A stretch of 64,000 bases of DNA from Isoetes taiwanensis (GCA_021234155.1 JAJEKV010000041.1:4330829-4394828); one strand, 5' to 3'; shown: positions 31,506 to 44,439, numbered from the stretch's first letter. Made by a program: numbers and translations. The notes: a model not told the origin generated them from the sequence alone.

Positions 31506-32127
31506 CGATCATCGGCCAGTTACACAGTACACAGTACACAGTATCAGCCACGACAGACACGACAGCAAAGGTACTAGCTAACAGATAGAAACTAAAGAAC
31601 ACATGAACGGATATACAAGAACAAGGAAGACTACTGTATACATAAGTAGGAGGAAGTAGAGAACGCAGATATTGAAAATGGCAGGCTTAGTAGTGGTAAA
31701 AAGGATACATAAACAGACGGAAATAGGAGGATAGCGAAAAGCATGAATTGAAGATAGCAGTATTAGTCGTAAAGATAAATAAACAGGTATAGAACACAGG
31801 ATACCAAGACAGTGAAAGGCAAAGAGGAAAGGACAAAGTGCGACAGACGCAAGGAAACAAAAAGCAATTGAATCGATCATATACTGTAACACGGTGGAAA
31901 TCAACGTGGAGCAAAAGATGGCGAAGGTGGTGGACTTGGGATGTACTCACAAAGAAAGGGAGACAGGTAAACAGATGGACGCCAGAAACGATGACGGGTC
32001 AGAACGAAATACGGATGGAAATGTAGATGGAAAGCAACAGACATAGGGACAACGATAATAGTGAAAGACAGTTAAGGCACGTGGGGGAAAAGCAAATCAT
32101 AGAAACAAGAGTGGACATAATAAGTGC

Positions 32128-32520
32128 GGAACAGAGAGTTCCAAACTCCGCTGCACGCCAGTATAACGAGGGCTAGACCCACCAACTGGTAAACTGAACC
32201 ACTCCGAATCTAGAAAAGGCAGCTAGACAAGGTCGCAGGACCATAAGAGTAAAAGGTGGACAGAATAAGATACGGGACAGAGAGGCTCAGCCTCCGCCGT
32301 ACACCAGGATAGCGAGGGATAGACCCACCAACTGGTAAATCTGGACCACTATAAACTCAAAAATGTCGCAAAAATGCACAAAGTGCGAAATGCGAATACA
32401 CAAGAGTAAAAAGCGGATGGTATAAGTTACGGGACTGAGAGGCTCAGCCTCCGCCGTACACCAGGATAGCGATGGGCTAGATCCACCAACTGGTAGCCGT
32501 ACCACTATAAACTCAAATTC
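32128..32520 (+). repeat. LINE 5' UTR tandem monomers
   Basis: Three units of about 145-160 bp share CGGGAC(A/T)GAGAGGCTCAGC, CCGCCGTACACCAGGATAGC and GACCCACCAACTGGTAAA. Starts are near 32128, 32273 and 32433. Tandem 5' monomers are known as promoter units in some L1 families; that use here is inference. Confidence 0.8.
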
Positions 32521-32596
32521 ATACAGGTACAGGGTACGACCCCGATGTAGATCGCGGACCTATCGAAAATGGAGAAATACATAAATACTGTGTAGA

Positions 32597-33757
32597 ATGA
32601 ATATGACAGTATCGCATTGTACAGTCTGTAGTGATCAACTGGACGAAGAGCACAGCGGCACGATATACCTCGAAGCAATGGCGGAAAGCACCAGCCTTAG
32701 TCAACTGAAGAGAGCAGATGCGGCAAAAGCACCACCAAGTCAGCAGGACCTCAGAGATTTTCTAGCACAGATAAACAAGCAGCTGGAGACTAGGATACCC
32801 AGCATGGATGCACTCAACACGCTGACAGAATCAGTCAACCGTAATAAAGCAGCCATCGCCAGCATGGATGGGAGGATAGAGGGAGTGGAAAAGACGAGCG
32901 AGGAAGTGCAGCGCAGAATGAACGAGCTGGAGGAGGAGAGAGCCAAGATTCTGAATAGGTTAGTTGAATTAGAAAAAGGAAATGTTCAATTGAATGCATG
33001 GGAATCGTTTGATAAAATAAAGCCTCACATCATAGAGTATGAGGAACAGAATAGAATTAGGCATGACGTTAGGTTGATAGGGGTAGCAGAGAAACCTAAC
33101 GAGGATACGTACCGAGTGACTGCAGAAGTGATAGAGGTGGTCTTCAAAGAGCACCGGAGCATCATTGTCAAAGCCGTACGGTCGGGCCAATGGAGGGGGA
33201 GGGCGAGGCACATAAATTTGACGCTCAGGGACCGGTCAGCCAAGGAAAGATTGCTGCGCACGGGATCCAGGCTGAGGAACGGGATCAAGGTACAGGAAGC
33301 CCTAACAGTCATGCAACGGCAAGGGCTACACAGGGAGCTGGCCAAGGCCAGAAAACTGAACCAGGCAGGGGTACAGGCAGGGGTCAAGAATGGCAAGGTA
33401 TATCTGCACAAAAGAGTACGAGAATTGACAGGAACGGCGCAGGAGCGAAGTTGGGGAATACTGGAAATAGGGAGATCGACAGATGCAGAGAAGGAGAATA
33501 TAAACCCAATGGGGGTCCTGACACAGGGACACGAGAGCATGGCAATGGGGAGGGCAATAGCAGCACTAGCCCCCGACATGAACCAGTACAGAAGGGAAGA
33601 AAGAGGCGGAAAAGAGGACGGCATAGACCGAACAACGCAAGCCGGGAACATAGATCCAACCCCAACCATGAAGACAAGGGGGAGGCCGAGAAGAATGGGA
33701 AATGGAGCAGAACACACGGAGACCCCAAGAGAGCAATCTCGGGGGAAGAAACGCTGA
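32597..33757 (+). CDS. LINE ORF1 protein (386 aa)
   Basis: An intact frame. The N-terminal part has a Cys pair (CTVCSDQ), then a long heptad-rich coiled coil (about residues 40-130, with NRNKAAIASMDGRIEGVE and RRMNELEEERAKILNRLVEL). The central part (about 145-260) resembles the L1 ORF1p RNA-binding region, with VRLIGVAEKPNEDTYRVTAE and INLTLRDRSAKERLL. A basic, low-complexity C-terminus follows. ORF1p-type proteins coat the LINE RNA and act as nucleic-acid chaperones. ORF2 overlaps its 3' part in the -1 frame. The first Met was used; an internal Met at MAESTSL is an alternative start. Confidence 0.8.
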   Translation: MNMTVSHCTVCSDQLDEEHSGTIYLEAMAESTSLSQLKRADAAKAPPSQQDLRDFLAQINKQLETRIPSMDALNTLTESVNRNKAAIASMDGRIEGVEKTSEEVQRRMNELEEERAKILNRLVELEKGNVQLNAWESFDKIKPHIIEYEEQNRIRHDVRLIGVAEKPNEDTYRVTAEVIEVVFKEHRSIIVKAVRSGQWRGRARHINLTLRDRSAKERLLRTGSRLRNGIKVQEALTVMQRQGLHRELAKARKLNQAGVQAGVKNGKVYLHKRVRELTGTAQERSWGILEIGRSTDAEKENINPMGVLTQGHESMAMGRAIAALAPDMNQYRREERGGKEDGIDRTTQAGNIDPTPTMKTRGRPRRMGNGAEHTETPREQSRGKKR

Positions 33758-36700
33758 AGATATGGTATTGGAACTGTACTGGGTACCCCTGGGATGACGG
33801 GGAGAGGTTGGAAGGAGCACACAGTTGTGATATAATATGCCTGGTGGAGACATGGGAACACAACATAAAACGGCTGCCAGAAGAGGAAGGGTTCCAGCTA
33901 TTCACATGCTGGAAGGACAAGGAGTTCAAGAGTGGGAGAGGGAGTGCAGGATTAGCCTGCTATGTAAAAGAAAATGTAGTAAACAATGCATGTATTTTGC
34001 AATCAGATGTCAATAAGAGATACATGATTTTGAATATACAGCTACAAAACAAAATGGAGCTAATTCTGATTTTAGCATACTACCCACCAAGCAGTGATAA
34101 GCTAGAGCTGTTAGAATTGGGGGAGACTATGATGAAATGGAAGGAACAAGGATCAATGATATTAATGGGTGATCTAAACGCCAGAACGGGGCAGGAACAG
34201 GCACAAATCGTGAGCATGGGAAGTACAAACGGGCAATGGACGAGCACGACAAGATCAGAGGAATGGAACAGACATACAGAAGACAGAGCAGAAGTCAATG
34301 CCAGAGGAGAGCTACTACTCGAGATATGCTCGACCACAGGGGGCATTATAGCTAATGGAGTACAGAGGTGGGAAGGGTCAGGAAAGTACACAAGTCAAAA
34401 TGCACACGGGAGAAGTATAGTGGATTATGTGATAATGAATGACACAGCAGCAGAGATAATATCAGAATTCAAACTATTAGAATGGCCGATCGGGAAAAGG
34501 GAGAGCCACAGACCTATACAGCTGACACTTACAGGGAATGAACACACCTCGAGTGACAGACATCAAGAGACAGAGGAGGTCAACGGGAAACTGAAAATAC
34601 AGTTTCAAGAGAAGCGGGTGGATATATTTGTACAGTATAACAAAGAAGAGATGGGAAAATGGAACTGGGGGGCACATAGGGCAGACGAAAATGGGGACAG
34701 GCTTAACGATATAACAGTGAAGGTAGCAACGGAGGTGTTCAGAAAGAGAAGAAGAAAAAGAGGGAAGGACGCATTCAAGGCCTCGAATTGGTACGACGAT
34801 GAGTCTAGAGAACAAAAAAGGAAGGTCAGAGAGCATAGAGGGAGAGAGACATATCAATCCGAAAGAATGGTGTATTTGAAGATGCTGAAGGCGAAGAGAA
34901 ACAAAAACTTGGTACAGCACCAATGGGGACTGGTTCTGAAGAAGAAACCCCGGAATTTCTGGAAAGGATTTAAAGGGAAAGGGAAAGGGAATCAGAAGAA
35001 GGATAGCACGCAAGACGATATTGGGGCAGACGGGTGGGAGAGATACCTGGAAAAACTGTATAAGACCGGAGCATCTCCAGCACCAATACCAGAGCTGCAA
35101 GAGATGGACAAACCGTGTTTTAGCACACAGGAAGTGATGATAGCACTAAACAAAATGGCCAATAACAAAGCCCCAGACCTATATGGATTAACGGTGGAGT
35201 TGTTAAAATGTCCAGACACAACGTTAGGAAAACAGGTGACAGATATATTCAACGGCATCATACACACAGGACTTCCATCCAGATGGGCGTATAACAGGGT
35301 GATACCCCTACACAAGGGAGGGAGTAGACAGGAACCTGGAAATTATAGAACCATAATGGTGAGTTCTATTTTTGTAAAATGGTTTGAAAAAGTTTTAGAC
35401 AATAAGCTGAAGCAGTGGGCAGAGGTAGGGAATCGGAGAGCACAGGGGCAGGCAGGGTTCAGGCCGGAACACTCAACTATGGATCACCTAGTGACCCTCA
35501 GGATACTGGTAGAACAAAATAGAAACCAGGGAAAGAAAGTAATATGCTGCTTTATGGACTTTAAGAAAGCTTTTGACACAGTACCGAGGGAAAAACTAAT
35601 ACAAAAGCTTATAGATATGCAAGCACCAAAAGATATGGTAGGGGCAATTGCAAGATTGTATTATAATGTATATGCAAAAAATGGAAGAAGAAGGGAAAGC
35701 AATAGATTGCGACACAGGGGTCAAGCAGGGATGCCCACTATCCGCCACGCTGTTCGAGATATACATAGATGCATTACAAGATTTCATAACAGAACAGCAA
35801 GGGGACAGAGACACTCCCACACTAGGGGACACCAAAGTACCTATTATGTTATATGCAGATGACCTGAGCATGATGGCCACAAAGAACAAGGGAATGCACA
35901 AAGTTATTCTTTGCTCACTGGAAAGCTTCTCGCGAACGCATTGTGGTTGACAGTTAATCTCGCGAAAACCAAAATCGTCTTCTTCGGTCACAATACTAGA
36001 CATAAACCGTTCAGATATTTGGGAACAGAGTTAGAAGAATCAATAGAATACAGATATCTGGGATACGACACACATGGCAAAGGGAAATGGGCTAAAGGGG
36101 CAGATACAAGATTCCAAACAGCCATTGGGAGTTACTACAATATGAAAAATTTCTGCAATAAAAGCAGAATAATAAACTGGGAGATCAAATGCTATCTGTT
36201 CAGCGCAGTGGTCGCAACCACGCAGCTATATGGGGTAGAGGCATGGGGACCGGGGCTAACAGAAAGAAAATGGGAGAAACAGAAGGGAATATTCAGGCAA
36301 TGGCACAAACAGGAATTCAAATTGAGAACGAACACACCGCAAACAACCATAGTGTATGAGACAGGGCAGAAACCAATGGAGGTAAGAGCGTGAGAAAAGA
36401 CCATCAGATATCTCATAAGAAACAATGCAGGCGGGAAACCGAGTAAGTTAACGAATATTGCGATCAGTGAATCAGCGAAAACCCATATAACCGAGGGCAA
36501 CGGATGGTTTAGGGATGTGGCAATGTGGACAAGAAAAATGGGGATGAATCTGAGCGATCTGATAAGTGAAGGGGAATGGAATGATGAATGGACAAACAAA
36601 GCTACGCAAGCTTGGCTGCAGAAACACACAGGACCCAAGACAATTTGGCTTCTAACTGTATTTAACCCAGAACAACAGATAGGACAGCAGATATATCAGG

Positions 36701-37035
36701 GTAATCTGCTAGGGAAGACCAGGAGGGATATCCTGGCAAGATTTAGAATGGGAAGCCACGACCTAAGAATTGAAAAGGACAGATGGCGGAGAATTGAGAA
36801 AGATGACCGGATATGCAGAATCTGTGACAGAGGGGAAGTGGAAGATGAAAATCATATGCTAAATGAATGCCCAATATATGAAGGCATTAGGAACAAGTAC
36901 AGAAACATAAGATGGGGCCAACCCGTACACACCATGATGGCAAGGACGGAAACAATGAGGGAACTGGCAGACGCAATACGGGAAATGACGGCAAAGCACT
37001 GGGAAGTACATAAAGAAAAAGGGCTTCTGTTATGA
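33190..37035 (+). pseudogene. LINE ORF2: endonuclease, reverse transcriptase, zinc motif
   Basis: The protein nicks target DNA and primes cDNA synthesis. The APE-type endonuclease begins at KIWYWNCTGYPW (33760), with CLVETWE, ILMGDLNARTG and SIVDYVIMND. RT motifs are NNKAPDLYGL, RVIPLHKGG, QAGFRPEHSTMDH, CFMDFKKAFDTV, GVKQGCPLS and the catalytic YADD (about 35850). The C-terminus has CRICDRGEVEDENHMLNECP, a CCHC motif. Damage is light: a frameshift near 35690 beside an A run, another near 35925, and one in-frame TGA at 36391-36393. The frame is open from 33190, overlapping ORF1 by 570 bp, but domain content starts only after the ORF1 stop; no Met lies just before it. Confidence 0.88.
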
Positions 37036-37182
37036 ACCGCCTGAGAGGCGCGCCATACATGCCCAGAAATGCTCAGCTCAAAGCTGATTGATAACGACGC
37101 AGAGATGTGCTAGTAGTGCCCACCAGGGAGCTCGCCCATGCTACACAAGTCCACGGGCCTCAGGGCACAAGGGACAATAATG

Positions 37183-37347
<165 letters not shown>

Positions 37348-37905
37348 GTTCGATTCCACTTGAACAATATTCAATATGATGTGGGGTTACAGTTCTCTGA
37401 GGAGAATCGCCTCCATCCATTCACAAGTAAGCATTCTTTTGTTTTCCCTTGGATCTTTGTTCTTTGTCATGTATGATTCTAGCTACAAGGTCAATGCAGA
37501 GACTGTGGAGAAGGAGGGGTTCAAACATACCGTCAGGCCTCTGAATCGGGATGCTAATAGGCCAACCCACGGTTCCATGCTAGCTGACCTAAAGAGGTGC
37601 ATGATCTAGGCCAAGTCATTGAAGAGGTTGTTGGCAATGGACTTGTGGGAGGGCAACAACCTGCACAGCTGTTTTGAGGAATTTATCTTTGTAGACGTTC
37701 CGATCAAAAGGGCTTGATTACTAAGCTGTTAGAGGAGTTCTCGCCATACTTATGCGAGAACCTTGATCATCTGCTATGGACACAACCAACTTCAGTCCCA
37801 GATTTCACAGTCGAGAGCATCAAAGCAGAAGGCATGTCCACATTCATTGAAATAGATGCAGATGCCTTTGCAAATAATTTTAGAATCGTGGCTTCATCCT
37901 TTTTG
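37348..37905 (+). pseudogene. Gene G, unrecognised, copy X
   Basis: A first exon reads [20 protein letters not shown] and ends at a donor (ACAA|GTAAGC). After a 60-bp intron ending GATTCTAG the second exon has EGFKHTVRPLNRDANRPTHG, LADLKRCM, then a TAG stop, a 2-base change near 37680, and continues LLEEFSPYLCENLDHLLWTQ and GMSTFIEIDADAFANNFRI before a stop. Exon-intron form suggests a host gene fragment. Copy Y (49553-50074) lacks the TAG. No family is recognised. The 5' part was separated by the LINE insertion. Confidence 0.5.
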
Positions 37906-38154
37906 TAACCAACATTGGCCTTTTAGAAATGGTCGAAGAAAACTAATTTTAATTATTCCAAGAGTGATGCCACCAACTTTCTTTATCTTTGCTCCCCCTT
38001 CCACCCTACCCAAACCTTTGCCCCAAGCCTACCCTTCTCTAGTCCCCCCCGCCGTTTTTGCTGTATTAAAATTCTTTAAAGTGCCAAGCATTGATTTATA
38101 AGAGCACTCAATATAATAATCCAATATAATAATCCAAGACATATTATGTCCATA
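37906..38154. other. Sequence after gene G copy X
   Basis: A C-rich stretch (ACCCTACCCAAACC) and a short AT-rich duplication (CCAATATAATAATCCAA) lie here. No gene. It runs up to the A preceding Helitron 2, with continuation at 47744. Confidence 0.4.
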
Positions 38155-38584
38155 TCCTATATTATAAAACCGTGGGTCTGTGCGCCTGATCGACGGCCGA
38201 GATCGCGCTAATGTCCCTGCCCCCTATCGACGTCCCAGATTTGTTCGTTTGTTCCTCCGTCACTATGGAGGATCCAGATTTGGCCACGTGGCAAAGAGAA
38301 AGGAGGCGTCGTTTCATGATTTTAACGTGGCATAGTTTGGGGTTTGCAAATTTAACTCGGGCCCATGCTTCCGTTCCTCTATTTTGTTACAGGGAGGAGA
38401 CAGAGCAGCAGAGAAGCCACGTCTTTTAGCCGCCTTACAAGGGTCCGGCCAATGGATCCACCTTGACTCCTCGGATTAGTCGTTAGATATTATAGCGAAA
38501 TGTTGGCTTCAGATCCAAATTTTCTGTTGTCTTCGGCTCCCCTATCCTCATTTTCTATTAGTTTTTCAGGTTTCCTCACCAAAC

Positions 38585-38859
38585 AATCCTCCAATTTGAT
38601 GTGATGCCACAGCATTGGCTGAGATCCACGACAGGTATTCATCTGTTTTGGAGATGGAAAAATCTGAGGAATGGCTAAAGGCGTTAAAAAAAAAGCTGAG
38701 TTTTAGCCCAGAAAATCAAAATAGCGTTGAAGAATCGAGCAACCCATTTCAAGATTGGAAGCAATATTTAGACATGCCATCTGGACATGGATGTTGAAAA
38801 TATGTCTGAAGTTGCATGGTTTAGCACAATCGCAAGTAAAGCATATGACCTAAAGTTAT
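38585..38859 (+). other. Captured coding fragment, first half
   Basis: The plus-strand reading IHDRYSSVLEMEKSEEWLKA, then NPFQDWKQYLDMPSGHGC and, after a stop, EVAWFSTIASKAYDLK is clearly protein-like. It is interrupted by the Copia element and continues at 43280 (PPISRLHKEQPEHAYP). The gene is not recognised. Stops indicate decay. Confidence 0.5.
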
Positions 38860-39212
38860 TGTTGAATACACTTGGCACAAAATAAAATGTTCAGCCTGTA
38901 CACACGTGGCAGTGAAGGGCAATGACAAGTGAAGGTCTGGATGTGCAGATCGAGATGGGCTAATTGCAGAAAAAGGAAAGGTCGAAAAGGTTTTAAGGCG
39001 CGGGGAGAAACAAACGGGGAAGAAGCGTGGCAGAGCGTACGGATTGATCCGGAAGGTGCATCGCTGGTCTCGGCAGGAGAGCGGTGAGGTCGTGGTTCCC
39101 GGAAGAAGATTTGGCAGCGTTTTACCGGATAAGCTTGGGCTGTCGGGGTTGGGTTACCGCAGTAGACTCATCGAGGTACCGCAATCTTAATATTTGTATT
39201 CTATTTCCATCG
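38860..39212 (+). repeat. Copia 5' LTR
   Basis: 353 bp, the same length as the 3' LTR with scattered substitutions and small compensating indels. It ends CCATCG rather than CCATCA. Confidence 0.93.
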
Positions 39213-39842
39213 CTGGTATCGAGCCACAATCGATCCCCGGCCTCTGTAAGTCGGTTTTGAAAGCACTTATGCAAGGGAAAGAACCGTCTCGATGCGAATT
39301 GGCCGAGGTCGGAATTGCTCGATGAGTTAATCAGAGTCTGCGGTCTGGCAGGGAGGATTTATCATCTAGCATCCGCCGCATGATTCGCACGCATTTAAGA
39401 TTTGCTCTGAGTTTTGCACAGGGGAAGAATATCTGCCGTGAACCGCAGAGCCGGAGTTTGTTGTGTGCATTCTAGGAGGTGGCTTATAGACACAAAGGTA
39501 ACAAGCGCTTTTCATCATGGCAAGCGCACAAGGTATATTGTTGCAAAGGTCGAGGGAAAATAGGTGGAGACGGATCGTGAAGGTCGATGTTTGAATACAA
39601 GAAAAGGGAGATAGCACTTGAAAGCGAAATTAACAACCGTGGAGCAGCTTGGTCTTACACAAAGGAGTAAGAATGTATTGACCCTAGATTGTGGAGCCGA
39701 GGTTATCAAGTGAATTCATGCGAGATGTTACGGGGTTTTCGTAAAGGTGAGAGGCCCGAGTAGTTCAAATGGGGAATGGAATACTTGAGGAAGTCTCCGA
39801 CGAGGAAATCTTGAATTATTAAGGGAAGGTAAGCCCGTTGTC

Positions 39843-42780
39843 AATGTGCCAAATGCATTGTATGTACCAGGTATGTTCTTTAATTTATTATCAGTAGCAA
39901 ATCTAGTAGACGATGGTTTTGAGTTGAGATTTCACAAGACTGGTTGCAGATTTATAAAAGAGGGTGTGAAAACATTTGAGGCTCAAAGAAACGGAAATTT
40001 ATTTGAGTTGAACGTAAATGCTATTAACAAAGTTTCAGTAGTAGACGATATACATACTTGGCATTTGAGAATGGCGCATGTAAATTATAACAAAGATTAA
40101 AATTGCAAGAAAGCATAACTTGTTAGATGGATTGACATTTGGTAAAGAAGAGCATGGAATATGTGAATCTTGCATGCTAGGCAAGCAGGCTAGACTTCCC
40201 TTCAAAAATAAAGGACGGCGAGCATCTAAGCTGCTTGAGTTGGTGCATTCTGATGTATGTGGACCTATGCAAGTACAGAGTCTTGGAGGCAAGTTTTATT
40301 TTGCTACATTTATAGATGATTTCAGTAGACGCACAAAGTGTTATTATCTGCTCGAAAGATCAAGTATTCAATGCTTTCCAGCCTTTATGTCGCAGAGGTG
40401 GAACGTGAGACATCTTCACGTGTAAAATCATTGAGGTCGGATCTTGGTGGCGAATACAGAATGGGCGTGAATTTATAAGATTTTGTCGATCGCGTGGAAT
40501 TAAGAGGCAGTATACATGTCGTTATACACCTCAACAGAATGGTGTTTCAGAGCGTAAAAATCGCACCATTATGGATGCAGCCAGATGTATGTTGAAGCAT
40601 GCTGGATTACCCAATTACCTGTGGGGAGAAGCAAGAGCGATCGCCGCTATATACGTAAACGAGTTGCCAACAAATGCTTTGAAGGGAGGTGTTCCCGAGG
40701 AAATATGGTCCGAAAAAGACACCGCTTGAACGATTGAAGATGTATGGGTGTCCGCCTATATGTTAGTTCCTAAGAGTCGCGTGGGAAGCCGGATGACGTA
40801 AGTATTCCGACCTTCTTAGTAGGGTATGATGAGGAAACTAATGGCTATAGGCTTTATGACCCAAGAATACACACAAAATACACGCGAAGCGTAGACGCTT
40901 GTATTTGATGAAACAATATTGTATAAGGATAGGAAGTGCCTAACGAAGCAAGAAGCAGCAGAATGGGTGCCGATAGAATTCTTTGAAGAGGATACAGAAA
41001 AGGAAAAGGAAAAGGAGGAAGTAGCGGAGCAGCCAAATCTGGCGATGGATGACTCAGATGTTGAACCGGATGAGGTGCATGAGATCGTAGAGGTCGATAG
41101 TGCACCGCATACACCGGAGATGGAGCACGAGGAGGTGCATGAGGCCTTTGAGGCCGATAGTGCACCGAGGAGCGTGCAAGGTGAGGTGCGTCAGGAGACG
41201 CAGGAAGAGGAAGGAAGAGGAGTAAGGGGGAGGTACACACGTCGTAAAGAGGTCGAGCGCCTCAGAGCAGAACTCCCCTTTGATACAGAACTATATGGCA
41301 GAACAAAGAGAGAGCCAAAGCCAAAGCTGATGTCGTGTGTTGTAGAGCCAAAAACAGTTGAGCAGGCGGTAACAGGGTCTGACGCAGCAAGATGGAAGGA
41401 AGCAATGGAAGGTGAATTGGACTCTTTTAAGCAAACAGGAACATATGAATTGGTGACTAGACCAAAAGACAAGAATGTAGTAGGAAGCAAATGGTTGTTT
41501 AAGATCAAAAGAAATGCTGATGGGTCGGTGGAAAGGTACAAGGCTCGGCTAGTTGCAAAGGGTTACACACAGGAAGCTGGTATCGATTACAAAGACACCT
41601 TTTCACCTATTGTGAAGCTCACAAGTGTAAGGATGCTGCTGGCACTTGCAGTTCAGAGAAACATGGACATAGAACACATGGACGTCAAGACTGCATTCCT
41701 AAATGGCGACTTGGAAGAGGAAATATACATGGAGCAGCCAGAAGGGTATGAAAAAGGCACTAATATGGTTTGCAGGCTAAAAAAGGCCATTTATGGATTA
41801 AGGCAAAAGTAAAGAAGGCAAAGGGTACTTGTGTATGAACAAGTTCTTGATATCGCTTGGCTTTATAAAGTCAAGACCAAGGCAATCTATACATGTGGAA
41901 AGAAGGAGACAAATGCCCGATTATGGCATTGTATGTAGATGATCGCGTCATTGCAAGCAATGACAGAGAGTGGATGGCCGATGCAAAATGCTATTAAAGA
42001 AACGCCCAAATGACGGATGCCTGAGAACTAAAAAGCCGCTAGGGATGGAAGTCCGAAGGAGTCGGGCTTAAGGGGAGGAGTCAGACTGACACGTGAGCAA
42101 AGATATCGTAAAGATGTTAAATAAATTTAGGATGCAAGATTGCAATCCCGCTAAAACCCCATTGGCGCCGTGTACAAGGATCAAAAGAGTGAGATGAGCC
42201 CCAAGACTGCATTAGAGATGAAAGAAATGAAGAAAAGGCCTTATCGCGAGCTAATCGGAAGCTCGCTTTATGCCGCAAATTGCACTAGGCCTGATATTGC
42301 ATATGCAAATAACTTGCCGAAAGCGGATATAATAATAATCCGTATACAACATTGGATAGCCGCCAAACGAAGTTTTGAGGTATTTGAAGGGGACGATCAT
42401 CATGGCATCCATTTTACACAAAGTGATGGACATGAACTAACAAAGTTATGCAGATGCTGATTGGGGAGGAGACATAGACGACGTAAAAATCCACATCGTG
42501 GCACGCGGTGCAAAATCGAAACACAAAGAATATCATGGGCATGTAAAAGCGTGAAATGCGTGGCCAAATCAAGTCTTTGAAGAGAATATGTGGCGCCTCT
42601 CCTTAGCGCTTCCGTAAATTGTATGGCTAAGAAGAATGCTCAAATAAATAGGTCATACGAAAAAGGAGCCAACCGTGCTTTTATGTGGACAATAAAAGTG
42701 GAGTGGCGATGTGCAAGAATCCCACATGCCATTCTAGAACCAAACATATTCGGATACATCATCATTTCATAAGGGATGAA
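39843..42780 (+). pseudogene. Copia polyprotein, integrase to RNase H
   Basis: Domains in order, across many frames: the gag-pre-integrase zinc finger (HLRMAHVN with CESCMLGKQARLPF near 40150), the integrase core (HSDVCGPM, FIDDFSR and, near 40540, TPQQNGVSERKN), an acidic linker (41000-41200), then RT with ARWKEAMEGEL, YKARLVAKGYTQEAG, DVKTAFLNGDLEEEIYMEQP and YVDD (about 41935). RNase H remnants follow (ADWGGDIDD near 42455). Gag upstream of 39843 is too decayed to define. Small deletions of one or two bases are frequent, so no functional product is possible. Confidence 0.88.
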
Positions 42781-42921
42781 GTAGAAAAAGGGGAAATAGA
42801 AGTAAGGCATATCTCGACACATGAGCAAAGAAAGCGCACATGCTCACAAAGGCATTGACGGAGACAAAGTTGAAATTAGCAAAGGAGCAAGTTGGCATTC
42901 GAATGTACAGCCGAGGGGAGA

Positions 42922-43274
42922 TGTTGAATACACTTGGCACAAAATAAAATGTTCACCCGCATTACACGCGGCGAAGAAGGGCAATGACAAGTGAAGGTCC
43001 GATGTGCGATCGAGATGGGCTAATTGCGTAAAAAGGAAAGGTCGAAAAGGTTTTAAGGCGCAAGGTGAGAAACAAACGGGAAGAAGCGTGGACGTGAGCG
43101 ACGGATTGATCCGAAGGTGCATCGCCGGTCCGGCAGGAGAGCAGGAGGTCGTGGTTCCCGGAAGAAGATTTGGCAGCGGTTTTACCGGATAAGCTTGGGT
43201 CGTTTGGGGGTTGGGTTACTGCAGCCGACTCATCGAGGTACTGCAATCTTAATATTTGTATTCTATTTCCATCA
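42922..43274 (+). repeat. Copia 3' LTR
   Basis: Begins TGTTGAATACAC right after the purine tract and ends CCATCA before GTTAT. It pairs with 38860-39212. Confidence 0.95.
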
Positions 43275-43279
43275 GTTAT

Positions 43280-43740
43280 GATCCTCCTATTTCAAGACTG
43301 CATAAGGAGCAGCCCGAGCATGCATATCCCTGTCATACTTCATTTCTTCAAAGTGCATCTTTGCAAAGAAATATTCATGAAGGTTGTTATTAAATGTACT
43401 GCTACTATTATCCATGCGCAGGGCGCTTTGATTTTCTAGATTGTCGTGTTTCCAACTCTTCTTTCAAACTGTTGCAATATGGTGTAAAACCATACATGCA
43501 TTATTAATCCTAGATTGCACGAAACGCTGACAGTGCTTGATTCTGCATGCAGATTGCAGGGCAGAAGGAATTGTAGATTGCAAGACAGAAGGAATTGTAA
43601 ATTGCAGGGTAGAAGGAACTGTGTGATCAACAACTTCATCATCCAACAGACGAAATTGATGGGCCTAATTGAAGAGTCTGCAAAACCACGATGTTATTTG
43701 GAATGGTCAAACTGAGGAGCTTGGTCCAAGACTGCAACTT
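43280..43740 (+). other. Captured coding fragment, second half
   Basis: It continues the reading frame broken by Copia (SRLHKEQPEHAYPCHTSFLQ). It contains a 24-bp motif (GATTGCAGGGCAGAAGGAAT type) tandemly repeated three times at about 43554-43625. The 24-bp length keeps frame, so it would add eight residues per repeat. The gene is not recognised. Confidence 0.45.
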
Positions 43741-44439
43741 GCCACTATCTTCCAGGTATTACCATATATTTCTACTGCAGTCTTTGACGTTTGCTTATCA
43801 CAGTTCACAACCTCTCGATGATTGTAATCTTTGTAGCAAATGCACAAAAGAATAGGCAAATATAAGAATTGGGGATCTAGAATCGCTTTGTTTCAAGTAC
43901 AGAACATGTAACATTGCAAATTGCATTTACATTTATATTAATAATAGAATAACCTTATCTTATTCGAGCAATTGTTTTGCTGTGGGAAGACAAGACAGTT
44001 GAGTCTTGGGTACTGTTGTTGCATACAGACCATGATACAAGAGTACGGCATGAACTGCAAAGGCATTATACCAATAAAATGTTTTAACTTGCATACGTTA
44101 ATGCAGCCTTTGATTATATTAAAATGCCAAACACTCTTTGACAAGCTATACAGACCTGTGTCTAGAAAAGTGTTGGACGAAAGTGAACTCAGAACTCGAC
44201 TCTAGGCGGGGTTTTAGAACTACAATCTTTATTAACTTTAGTAGGCTTTATAGTCCCATAGTTGATGTTTTCAAAATAGTTTTGAGAATGCATATGTTTC
44301 GTAAGTCCATCACACCTGATGACCCAAAAGGATTATGGAATTGCAAGATGTTGTTGTATTTGTAACTTCTACAGCTGGTACTTCATTTTTCTAAGGTTCT
44401 TCATAGGTTACTTAAATTTGCTAATGTTTGAACATTTAC

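Larger units (their letters stand above)
38860..43274 (+). mobile_element. Ty1/copia retrotransposon
   Basis: Two 353-bp LTRs (38860-39212 and 42922-43274) start TGTTGAATACACTTGG. The 3' copy ends CCATCA. GTTAT is duplicated at 38855-38859 and 43275-43279. A primer-binding site like initiator tRNA-Met (TGGTATCGAGCC, from 39214) follows the 5' LTR, and a purine tract (GAGGGGAGA) precedes the 3' LTR. Integrase precedes RT, the Copia order. The internal coding region is full of frameshifts. Confidence 0.95.

Noticed and set aside
33025-33861. 278-residue frame on the minus strand
   Set aside because: It lies opposite LINE ORF1/ORF2, which have clear domains; it is a shadow of their codon composition.
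34477-35100. 207-residue frame on the minus strand
   Set aside because: Antisense shadow of LINE ORF2, with no domain of its own.
40854-41240. Pro/His-rich frame on the minus strand
   Set aside because: Antisense of the acidic linker of the Copia polyprotein.
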